A stretch of 10,533 nt of DNA from Gonium pectorale (GCA_001584585.1 LSYV01000027.1:458744-469276), one strand, 5' to 3'; positions 1 through 7,631 are shown, numbered from the stretch's first letter. The notes: generated by a model not told the origin, from the letters alone. Made by a program: numbers and translations.

Positions 1-87
1 GACTCCCCTCATCGCCCTGCCCAACACGGCTCACGGGTTGCGCTCGTCGCCGCTCGCCGCCCGGCTCCGACGTCCGACCCCGCCCGG

Positions 88-145
88 CCCACCACCCGCT
101 ACCCGCCCCCGCCCTCGGCTGCGGCAACCGCATGGTACGCAGGTG
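88..145. repeat. Imperfect copy of the exon 4 end and intron start of the transporter gene (other copy 517-579)
   Basis: The segment aligns with 517-579, apart from a 5-base gap and a few substitutions. Both copies share CGCTACCCGC, GCGGCAACCGCAT and GTACGC. On the minus strand the 517-579 copy spans codons for YYAVAA and the donor GT. In this copy the donor GT is replaced by CC, so it cannot act as a splice donor at that position. Confidence 0.7.
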
Positions 146-250
146 GGGAGGGCTGTGGTGGTGTGCGGTGCAAGTGGATACGCGTCCCAGTCCCAGTCCC
201 AGTCCGCCCGTCCATCCGCATCCCGCCCGCGCCGTTGCGCCGCCCCACCC

Positions 251-347
251 GCCCCGCCCGACATGACCCCCCGTCGCACCCCGTCCCCACCGGCCCCCCG
301 CAGCCCTGCCCGCCCGGCCCCATCCCCTCGCCGCCCCGCCCGACATG
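251..347. repeat. Short direct repeat, GCCCCGCCCGACATG at 251-265 and 333-347
   Basis: The same 15 bases occur twice, 82 bases apart, inside the C-rich intron of the transporter gene. No function is evident; it looks like local duplication. Confidence 0.6.
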
Positions 348-445
348 GCTCAGGATTGCCGCTCGCCGCCTCTCGCCCGCCAGCCCTTGACCCCACCCCC
401 CGCTACCCCCCCACCCCACCCAGCCAAGTTCGATGCTCTGGTAAG

Positions 446-489
446 AACGGGTCAACGATTCTCTGCTCGACGGTCATCAGTCATCTTTT
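446..489 (-). repeat. Left arm of a 44-bp inverted repeat flanking transporter exon 4
   Basis: The reverse complement of this segment matches 997-1040 at 41 of 44 positions. It lies in intron 4, and the partner lies in intron 3. Similarity extends outward to about 504 as the ACTCAG..GGGCAAAAG core, which is also found at 4208-4226 and 4305-4325. Confidence 0.85.
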
Positions 490-552
490 GCCCACGGGCT
501 GAATACTCCCACCCCACCCCACCCCCGCTACCCGCGTCCGCCCCGCCCTCAC

Positions 553-2501
553 CCGCGGCAACCGCATAGTACGCCGGTGCCGCGCCGCCGGCGCGCAGCG
601 CAAACGGTGCCGCCGCTCCCGCCCCCGCCATCGGGCCCCCGCCTCCGTCGCCGTCGGCGCTGCTGTGCCTCCCAGGCGGGAGCACCCTCGCCGCCACGTC
701 CGCCAGCACGGGCGCCAGGAAGCAGCCCACGCCGAACAGCGCCGATGCCAGGTTCAGCCAGGCGCCGTGGGCGGCGGGGTAGCGCCACAGGATGAGCGCG
801 TTGGCGCCTGCGTGGCGGAGGGAGTTGGGGGTTGGGTTCAGGGGTGGGGCCGGCGCGTGGGGTGGCTTGGAGAAGGTACAGGGACGGAGATCGCACTGGG
901 AGCGCATGGGGCGGCACCTTCCCTCATGGCGCTTCCCTGGCTATAGCGGGCGGTCGGATGGTAGCGGCTGAGGGGAGGGGGACTCAGTCTGAGGGTAAAA
1001 GCTGACTGATGACCGTCGAGCACAGAATTGTTGACCCGTTGGGTCAGGGGGGAGATGAGCCTCACCGATGCGGGGTTGCGCCCCTTGCCACCAGCCGTTC
1101 AGCCCGGGACGTCACTCCCAAAACCCCAAACCCCTCAGCCTTCCCGCACGCTCCGCCACACCACGAGCTCGCGCCCTGCTGTGAGGGCCGCACCCCCCGC
1201 CGCCCCGCGCCCCACCCCGCGCCCACAACCGCCGTACCCGTGGTGATCGCGTTGAAGGTGAGGGCGGCCGCGCAGTAGGTGGCCGCCAGGACCGCCAGGC
1301 GGGCGCAGTGGGGCAGCAGCAGGAAGCTGAGCGCCTGCGGGCCGGCGGGGGCGGGAGCAGGCGAGCGGCGCCCGGGGCCAGGGAGCAGTTTAGACGGGTG
1401 AGCGAAAAGGTGGAGAATGGTACTTTGTTTAGATTTAAAGCAGCCGCCCAGCGCGCGCGGAGGCTCCAAGGCGCCGGGACAGCGCTGCGGGCCTGGGGCC
1501 CCCTCCCGCCCTTCCACGGCCTGCGGGCCCGGCAGACGCAGCGACGCGCCCCCGACCCCGCCTCCCTGGGCCCCGCCTTCTTTACAGCCGCCGCATCCAG
1601 CCAGGCCCGGCTCCACGACACCGGCGCCTCCCCAGCCCCATTCCCGCTCCTGGTGGTACCGTACGGACGTTTGTACGGCACCCTGCTCGCGGCCAGCGCT
1701 GAGCTTGCCCATGCACCGAGCAACCCCCACCCAACACCCGCAAGCACACACACACAGCCGGTTAGGCTGCCGGCTAGGTTGATTATTAGCTGTCTATTAG
1801 CATAACTCTTTGAGCATGTCGTTACGCATACGGCATCCACACACGGCCCGCACCTGTAGCGCCGCCGCGCTGGCCAGCACCCCGTGCCCCGGCAGCCGGT
1901 CCAGCAGCCAGCCGGCGGGTATGCCGCCCACCAGCAGACCGATGCCGCCCAGGCCCACCACTGCCGGCGGGGAGGGGGCCGCGGGGGAGGGAAGGGGAGG
2001 GGGCTGTTTGGAGTGGGGGTGGAGCGGGGCGCGCAGCCGCCGAGCAGGGGAGGGGAGCGCGGTGACAGAGTGGGGCACGGGGGCCCCTCATCAGTCATGA
2101 AGGGGCGAGGGCAACAGGGGGGTGGGGACGCCAGCTGGCTCAGCTGGTCCGGTCCGGGTCAGGGGGGTGGCGGCTGGGGGATGTAGAAGGCGGGGTAGTT
2201 GTGGACTGTCAATCGGTTTAACCGAGCATGGATGTTGCCGCGACGGGCAATCAATGCATTCGTAGCCACTAGCCGGTGCTCAGGGGCAGAGGAAGGCGCT
2301 GCCCCCGGCGGGGGTCAAATTGCGACGCTCGTCCGACCGCTCACCTCCTCCGAGGTCTGCCTCTGTGACGCCAACCTGCGCTGCCAGGCTAGCTGCTGTC
2401 GGTCCAACAATGTTCAGCTCAATTCCCAGGACGAGAGACGAGACGCAATAAAGCAGGCCGTGAGACCAGCCCCTTGCGTTGGGGGCGGCACTGTTCGCCA
2501 T
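553..2501 (-). CDS. Major facilitator superfamily transporter, MFSD4/FucP-like; 3' part beyond the left edge
   Basis: Four exons are visible: 2501-2345, 1960-1854, 1334-1238 and 807-553, giving 205 codons with consistent phases (1, 0, 1, 1). The start ATG at 2501 sits in AACATGG, a good green-algal context; the open frame further upstream has no other in-frame ATG. The protein is very hydrophobic, with about five membrane segments: roughly residues 14-38, 53-72, 80-97, 100-127 and 134-160. The loop after segment 2 has GWLLDRLPGH at residues 69-78, matching MFS motif A (G-x-x-x-D-R-x-G). Segment 1 with GPTAASLAAQVGVTEADLGG, the TTGAN motif near residue 120 and ALFGVGCFLAP near 143-153 resemble the MFSD4/fucose-permease-like group. 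A Gly/Ala-rich stretch at about 163-196 precedes YYAVAA, where segment 6 probably begins. A 12-segment protein would need about as much again off the window. MFS proteins move small solutes across membranes; the substrate, the membrane and the symport ion cannot be told. Confidence 0.82.
982..1002 (+). repeat. Dispersed short repeat core, copy 2 (others at 485-504 minus, 4208-4226, 4305-4325)
   Basis: The core reads ACTCAGTCTG then AGGGTAAAAGC. It matches 4305-4325 at 18 of 21 positions. The copy at 485-504 on the minus strand and the one at 4208-4226 share the CAGCCCG..GGGCAA part. Confidence 0.6.
997..1040 (+). repeat. Right arm of the 44-bp inverted repeat (partner 446-489)
   Basis: It begins AAAAGCTGACTGATGACC and ends GTTGACCCGTT. 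It matches the reverse complement of 446-489 with three mismatches and no gaps. Its end overlaps a small perfect hairpin, TGACCC-GTT-GGGTCA, at 1032-1046. It lies in intron 3 (808-1237) of the transporter gene. Confidence 0.85.
1335..1853 (-). other. Intron 2 of the transporter gene
   Basis: The donor is CTACAG|GTGCGG and the acceptor is CCGCAG|GCGCTC. It contains a short AC dinucleotide run (about 1743-1756) and a less GC-rich patch around 1760-1815. No gene is visible in it. Confidence 0.75.
1961..2344 (-). other. Intron 1 of the transporter gene
   Basis: The donor is CGGAGGAG|GTGAGC and the acceptor is CCGGCAG|TGGTGG, phase 1. It holds G-rich low-complexity sequence on the plus strand and a perfect 11-base palindrome, CGGTTTAACCG, at 2213-2223. 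Nothing coding is seen. Confidence 0.75.
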
Positions 2502-2911
2502 GTTGGCGTTCTCCTCGCTGAGTTTTCTCCAGGCTTGGCCGCGAAGCCAGAGGCCAGGGTTCGGTCGCCAATTGGGACGAACTTCAAGCCGTTCTTGCTC
2601 TGCTGCCGGTTGTTTGTTCACAGTGTATCTATTTCAGATCTGCTTATCATTGCCGGGGAGATGGGGTGGAGGCCAGCCAGACCCCGAGCCAAAACCCCCG
2701 GTCTTAGTTGTTTACTAAGCTCTGTGCCACTGGGCTCGCTGCTGGGCTGTTGCTGCTGGGGTGTATGACCAAATTGTCGAGTTCGTAGCGGGGAGCGGCG
2801 TGAACGGCTCCCCGTGGGCATGTGGGCGGCGATTCTTGCATGCGGGTGCGGATTTGGACGAGACGGGGGCTGTCCTTGCGGAATGGAAGGATGGCCAACC
2901 AGCCATTGCAT
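2502..2911 (-). promoter_or_regulatory. Upstream region of the transporter gene
   Basis: About 400 bases separate the transporter ATG from the COX2A poly(A) signal. The 5' untranslated region and promoter of the transporter must lie here, or an upstream non-coding exon could. I see no convincing TATA box or other named element. Confidence 0.4.
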
Positions 2912-2916
2912 TTACA
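2912..2916 (-). terminator. Probable poly(A) signal of COX2A (TGTAA)
   Basis: TGTAA on the minus strand is the usual green-algal poly(A) signal. It is the only copy I find between the COX2A stop codon and the next gene, and it gives a 3' untranslated region of about 550-570 bases. Cleavage would be expected some 10-20 bases further on, near 2895-2900. Confidence 0.6.
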
Positions 2917-3461
2917 TGCAGATGACCGCATGCACGCACGGAGCGCGCAGTGCTCACATGCGTCTACAAACAGAAAAGAACCCACCGCGCAGTCATACGC
3001 ACATTCATAGTACTTCAGCACACAGCATATTGGCAGTGCCTATCTTAGGCACAAGCCAGTACGCGACAAACGACACGCGGGCAACACTTGGGAGCGTACG
3101 TGACACAGCCCTCACGGTGACGCACCACAAACAATGTTGTTAAGCCAGCCTTTCCACCGACAGACGGGCATAACAGGCTGGGGAAGTGGTCAACGAGGGC
3201 CACTCCACCCTCCGTCCTCACCTGCCCTACCCGTCCCGCCCGCCCCGCCGCAGCTTCTCAGCACCACAGCTGAACCCCGGCCAGCGCCTGCCGCCTTGCC
3301 GCACGACTTAACCGCCTTGCGCGTGACAACGCCGACGCGCCGGCAGCCCAGTCAGCCCGCCGCCAAGCAGCCCAAGCGACGGCTGCAGGACCCTCTGCAG
3401 GACCCCTCTCTGGGCGTCCCGCAGGGCGGCTCCTGGCTCAGGGCCCGCGGCAGCCCCCCCT
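2917..3461 (-). other. COX2A 3' untranslated region
   Basis: It lies between the stop codon and the TGTAA signal. It includes a 12-base tandem duplication (CTGCAGGACCCT, then CTGCAGGACCCC) at 3383-3406. No coding region with recognisable similarity is seen on either strand. Confidence 0.55.
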
Positions 3462-6400
3462 CTACTTGCTGAGCGCCTTCTCGGCGATGCCCACCAGGCG
3501 GTCGGGGTCGAGCAGCTTGTGCTGCAGGTGGTCGTGCATCTCATAGCTCCAGTACCACTGGCGGCCAATGATCTTGACCGTCAGGCCTAACGACGGGCAC
3601 CAAGGGGGTTTGGGGGGCGGCTGCCGGGTGAGCGCTCGGGTGTGCAGGGGGGTGGGGGGGACCTTGGGGTATGCCGCAGGTGGCCAGGGGTGAACCCGGA
3701 GGTGAGGCCGCACCAGTCGCACGCTGCTCTCCACATCGCAGCGGGGCCGGTCCGCCCCCCCACCCTCGTCTTCATTCAGGTGGATCCGCTGCCTTCAGGT
3801 CCCTGGTGGTCAACCTACAAGCAAGCGGGTGCCAGCATATGGCACGCCCGCTTCCCACGCTCGGGGCCCCCCTTGCTTGGTCTCCCCTCCCCTCCTCGCC
3901 GCCCCACCTGGCCTCTCCGTGTGCTGGTCGAGCGAGTAGATGAGGGTGAGCGAGGGGATGGCGACCAGCACGACGATGAGGGTGGGGATGATGGTCCAGA
4001 TGACCTCAAGGGTGGTGTGGTGCGTCAGCTTCTCGGGCTTGAGCACGCGGGTGTAGTGGAACTTGGTCACAATCTGGGATGGGATGGAACGATAGGGCGA
4101 GAGGGAGGGGGGAGGGGCCGTGGTCAAGGTGGAGAGGTGCACTAAAGATGGTACCGGCCCTCATTGCGATGCGGCACGACCCGTATGGCCTCGTGGGTAT
4201 ACGGGTTACTCAGCCCGCGGGCAAGCTGAGCGAGGACGGTAACGACACCAAAACTGCATTTGAGGAGTTGGGCTGATTGGAAGCCGACCGGGTAGAGGGA
4301 GTTTACTCAGTCCGTGGGCAAAAGCGTCCGTAAGGGAATGGGGAACCCGGACGAAGGAAGCGGTGAAGGGGGGCTAGGTGTATTGCGTGCTGGCAACGGC
4401 TCATGGAGTGGAGGCCGCACCGCGTCATGGGCCCATGGCCCGTGGAGCGAGCAGGGGGGAGCGAGGGGAAGAGGGGGAAGCGGGTCCGCGACTAGCCGAC
4501 AGCAGCCTAAGATCTACCGGTACTGGCCAGGGGTGAGGACACGATGCGGGACGGCTGAAAACAGAGACGTCTGGTCAGGCGCCGTCAGCGCCGAAACGCT
4601 CCGCCCTTGTCACACGAGGTACCCCATACAAAGACGTGTTCCCAACGGATCAGCACGTCGAGTTATTGCTGTGGCCTACCACACTTTCACATGCACGCTG
4701 TGGGCCCCCCCCACATTTTCCCCGAGCCTCCGGCAGCTCTCCCTGCCCGCCCTCGTCCCCTCGCGCCGGCCAACCCACCAAACCTGGAAAACAGGACGAA
4801 TGCTGCTGGCGCCCAGCCCGTTGTTACTCACACCCTTTCGCCCCCCCCCGTGCGACTCCCCCCACCTGGAACATCAGGTAGAAGACGATGGTGACGACGG
4901 TGATGAGGAAGAACATGATGTCGTGGTGCAGATCCATCATCGCCTGGGCGGACGGGCAGATAGGTTGAGCAGAGTGGAGGGGCATGAAGGTTGGAAGGCG
5001 TGCCGTTTGAGGTGGATGGAGAAGAGGCGGGGAGAGTAGGCGGATGGAGAGAGAAACAGAGAGGCAGGGTAGAAAAGGTGGAGAGGTGGGTGCAACGCGC
5101 AACCCACACGCGAGGTGCGCAGGCGTTGGCACAGGCAAGGCCGGAAGCCAATGCCACATCACGCTGATGCACCCTGTGGACACCCTGCTGCTGGGTGCTG
5201 GCGTGTCCCCGCCCCCGGCGCCCCCCCCCACCCCGGCACGGCCGTGGACCCCACAAGGCGCGGCACGTAGACCGCGACGCGCCCGCCGGGGATCCGTTCT
5301 AGGCACAAGCGCAAGCCATAGCGGCAACAGCATTCCACCGTCCGCTACCACACAGCATTCCATTCGTACCAACGAAGCATCCCACTGGAAAGCAGCATGA
5401 CTGAGCATACAAGCGCGGTCATGGGCATGCTCCAAGCAGGAGCCTGGTGACGTGCCGCCTGCAGCCCCTGCAGGCGTCCACGGTTGCGCGGCTGCGCCCC
5501 GCCCTCCGGGCTGCGGCCTCCGTCGCCGGCCCGGAACCGGTAAGGGCTTGGGGACTGCGCCCCTCCAGGCTTTTTGGCGTGCGATGCCGCCGCCTCATTT
5601 GCCTACCTGAGCCAGTAAAGCTGATAAAGGCGGCCTCCACACCGCCCCGCAAGCCGAACCCCTCCCAACCCCATCTCCATCGTCGCCGCATCGCCTGGGG
5701 TGCGCCCGCCGCGCTTCCGCCCCCGTCAGCTCCGCTGAGCCACAGCCACTACTGCCACCGTCTGCGCAAGAACTCGAGCAGTCTACTGTCCCGTTGCCCC
5801 GCAGGTGATGTCCCCACAGGTAGCATGACCACCATGACCAGGGCTGGCAGCGCCAGCACAGTGGGGCAGTTCATCCCTGCACCTGCGCCGCGCTGGTGGC
5901 GTAACGAAGCCCAGCGCCCCCGCCCGCATTGCCCGCTCGCATCCCTCTCCCCCCCAATTTGTGCCCTGCCAACCTGCACCCGCCGCCCCCGTCCGCACCT
6001 GCGCCGTGCTGGTGGCGGAGTCCTGGAACAGGATCTGCCACTCGCCCGGGGAGTCCGCCATGGCGGGGGTGGCGGTCAGGCCCAGCGCGGCAACCATGGC
6101 GGCGGCCAGCTGCGCCGAGGAAGCGGTAGGGGAAGAAGGGGTGGGGGAGAGCGGGAGGCCAAGTGCGTCGGACACAGATGGGGGTCCGGGTAATCACAAT
6201 GGGGGGCAGCTTGCTTTGGTGGTTGGTAAGGCCCGACGGTTAAGTGGGTGGGGGTGTGATGGGCAGTATCGCAACTGAGTCAGTCACGCCGGGCTGGACC
6301 GTCAGGCGAAGCCCCTTGTCCACAGCCGGACATGCAACATCTGCGAGCCCTCAGTGCACCGGGTACAGGGATTGCTCCGCGCCACTTGGGCCGTCCATGG

Positions 6401-7193
6401 CCAGTGCCAAACCCCGGCCATCGTGCACTCGCATCCACCAAATAGCGCCCCCCACGCTGGTCCACCCCGCTCCACCTTCAGCATCTTCTTCAGCCCCGCG
6501 AACTTGTCAGCGGGCTGGGCAGCCTCGGCCGAGGCGGCCGCGGCCGCGCTGGCGCCCTGGGCGGAGCTGGTCGCCAGGCCGCGCACGCTGAACGGCTTGC
6601 TGGGCTGCAGAGAGATGCCGCCTGCAAAACAGGCAAAGGCCGAGTTGGATTTGAGCTAGTGGTGTCATAGCGCGGTGCCCAGGCGCATCCACTTACTGCC
6701 AATCAGGCCCTTGCGCTTCGCAGCCAGGGCAGCCACAGCCTCGCTTGAGTATTGCGGCACAGCCTGCGTACACCGTGACAGGGGTGGGCGAGCGCCTTCC
6801 GACATTTCCGCGCTTGCGCGACAAACGACCCCCACTCCCGGACCAGCTCCGCGCAGGTCCGCACCTGCGCGACGCTCTCGGAAGCAGCGACCTGCTGCAT
6901 GGAACAAGGGAGTGCGGGGCAGGCAGGGTCAGCGGGGCTGACCCTGCCATCAACTCGCCGGAACTGTCGGCTTACCTGAGCCACCGCGCCCTCAGCCTTT
7001 GAGGAGAAGAGCATGGCGTTGAATAGCAGCTTGCTGCTTCCCGTCGCCTGGCCATTGCAGCCCTGCGCGTCGCGCGGGAGGTCAGCCCAGCGTCCCGACA
7101 CTCCTAGCTCGCTCCGCGCCAACCCTGGCACACCTGCACCAAGCCGCTGCTGCACAGCAGCCGGTTGGCAGCGGCGCCCGACTGGCGGAGCAT
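3462..7193 (-). CDS. COX2A: Cytochrome c oxidase subunit IIa precursor, nuclear-encoded N-terminal half of Cox2
   Basis: Nine exons (7193-7134, 7062-6976, 6894-6865, 6763-6697, 6621-6476, 6109-5999, 4943-4866, 4073-3908, 3586-3462) join in phase to 289 codons plus stop. The protein is the membrane half of complex IV subunit II in the mitochondrial inner membrane. Residues 1-148 are a presequence. The mature part starts near DSPGEW with the Cox2 N-terminal WQ..FQD.A motif. Membrane helix 1 is about 176-195 (HHDIMFFLITVVTIVFYLMF). Helix 2 is about 216-239 and starts EVIWTIIP; E216 aligns with the K-channel glutamate (E62 in bovine Cox2). The electron-entry motif QWYWSYE is at 258-264, with Arg257 where many Cox2 proteins have His. 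The chain then ends in about 25 residues (LLDPDRLVGIAEKALSK), before any CuA ligand. By established knowledge of chlorophycean algae, COX2B supplies the CuA domain from another gene. The ATG at 7193 was chosen because it begins a typical targeting sequence, MLRQSGAAANRLLCSSG. Confidence 0.95.
4208..4226 (+). repeat. Dispersed short repeat core, copy 3
   Basis: It reads ACTCAGCCCGCGGGCAAGC and lacks two bases of the A run found in the other copies. It follows directly after the 8-bp inverted repeat at 4179-4206. Confidence 0.5.
4305..4325 (+). repeat. Dispersed short repeat core, copy 4
   Basis: It reads ACTCAGTCCG then TGGGCAAAAGC, 18 of 21 identical to 982-1002. The flanking GGGAGT (4297-4302) is also seen beside the copy at 485-504. 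Confidence 0.6.
4944..5998 (-). other. COX2A intron 6, the longest in the gene
   Basis: Donor GCGCAG|GTGCGG, acceptor CGCCCAG|GCGATG, phase 0, 1055 bases. It holds a perfect 9-bp hairpin with a three-base loop at 5456-5476 (CGCCTGCAG, then CTGCAGGCG) and a decoy copy of its own donor at 5879-5901. No nested gene or tRNA is recognised. Confidence 0.85.
5879..5901. repeat. Copy of the exon 6 donor junction inside COX2A intron 6 (original 5995-6017)
   Basis: The 23 bases match 5995-6017 at 22 positions and lie 116 bases further into the intron. On the minus strand both read CGCCACCAGC then RCGGCGCAG|GTGC. The copy therefore keeps an intact GT donor. Its use would lengthen the exon by 116 bases and break the reading frame. 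Confidence 0.8.
6851..6870. other. Perfect hairpin over the 5' splice site of COX2A exon 3
   Basis: GCGCAGGT (6851-6858) and ACCTGCGC (6863-6870) form an 8-bp perfect stem with a four-base loop. The minus-strand donor GCGCAG|GT lies wholly inside the stem. Confidence 0.8.
6922..6948. other. Perfect 12-bp hairpin inside the 81-base COX2A intron 2
   Basis: GGCAGGGTCAGC (6922-6933) and GCTGACCCTGCC (6937-6948) are exact inverted repeats around a three-base loop. On the minus strand the arm nearer the acceptor contains CTGAC, a good branch-point match, with its A at 6929, about 34 bases before exon 3. Confidence 0.85.
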
Positions 7194-7631
7194 CCTAGAG
7201 CTAGTTTCGCGACCGCAAGAGATGTACCGGGTATGAACGCTGCCTGGCCCGCTCTGGCCCGATCGTCAATGCGAAGTACTCCCTTGTGACAGTGATGCAG
7301 CCCACCACGAAAGCCCCAAGCTCGAGCTGCTCGGACTGCAGTAAATGGGGTGTACCGCACCGGGTGCTTCGTTTATGCACGCAATGGAGTAGACAAACTT
7401 CATTCCGGCTGAATTAAACCAGGACGCTGCCGGCGCTGCCGCTCGCGTGACCCGGCGTGTAGCGCGTCTCCCGGCACACCCAGCAAGCAATTGCGCACGC
7501 ATGTCACATAAGTGTTCCTGGCTCCAATTCGCGCATGCTCTGGAATCGGGATCAGGGACCGACCCCCGGGCCATGAGGCCCAGGGGCTCCCAGGGATGCC
7601 CCTGACGGCCCTACCGGAGGCGGGGTTGAGT

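Larger units (their letters stand above)
1..552 (-). other. Probable intron 4 of the MFS transporter gene (continues off the left edge)
   Basis: The donor is CCGCGG|GTGAGG at 553/552. No further membrane-protein exon is visible down to position 1. The region is C-rich on the plus strand and contains a mutated copy of the end of the preceding exon (88-145), one arm of a 44-bp inverted repeat (446-489) and a 15-bp direct repeat (251-265 and 333-347). An exon lost in low-complexity sequence cannot be excluded. Confidence 0.5.
4074..4865 (-). other. COX2A intron 7
   Basis: Donor TTCCAG|GTGGGG, acceptor CCCAG|ATTGTG, phase 0. It contains two copies of the dispersed repeat core (4208-4226 and 4305-4325) and an 8-bp perfect inverted repeat, ACCCGTAT/ATACGGGT, at 4179-4186 and 4199-4206. 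The plus-strand open frames here have no protein-like character. Confidence 0.8.
6056..7193 (-). other. COX2A mitochondrial presequence, apparently bipartite
   Basis: It is encoded by exons 1-5 and the first 18 codons of exon 6. It begins with a basic, Ser/Ala-rich segment (residues 1-17). A second processing-like site is around VRGLATSS, followed by a Gln/Ala-rich linker and then KFAGLKKMLK. A hydrophobic stretch, AAAMVAALGLTATPAMA, ends in A-M-A before Asp149. That order (matrix targeting, basic residues, hydrophobic segment, A-x-A) is what sorting signals cleaved on the intermembrane-space side look like. The cleavage sites are inferred. Confidence 0.65.

Noticed and set aside
997..1040. 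Possible C/D-type snoRNA in the inverted repeat arm because of CTGATGA
   Set aside because: The box C match is imperfect, no box D sits at the right spacing, and this arm is antisense to the host intron.
2280..2621. Longer N-terminus for the transporter from the open frame reaching 2621
   Set aside because: The apparent start there is GTG. The only in-frame ATG is at 2501, in a good AACATGG context, directly before the first membrane segment.
4314..5039. 241-codon open frame on the plus strand inside COX2A intron 7 and across exon 7
   Set aside because: Its only ordered part (EDDGDDGDEEEHDVV-like) is the antisense of the membrane-helix exon. No family resemblance.
5447..6193. 248-codon open frame on the plus strand in COX2A intron 6 and exon 6
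   Set aside because: It is antisense to a well-supported exon and low-complexity elsewhere.
6976..7014. ATG at 7014 as the COX2A start
   Set aside because: It is in frame and has a reasonable context, but the exon at 7193-7134 splices in phase and supplies a classic targeting N-terminus (MLRQSGAAANRLL). Starting at 7014 would lose that.
6697..7055. Overlapping frame from ATG 7055 giving an arginine-rich, targeting-like peptide through exons 2 to 4
   Set aside because: It ends at a TGA in exon 4 and never joins the Cox2 frame. Arginine richness is the expected shadow of alanine-rich GCN codons in a shifted frame.
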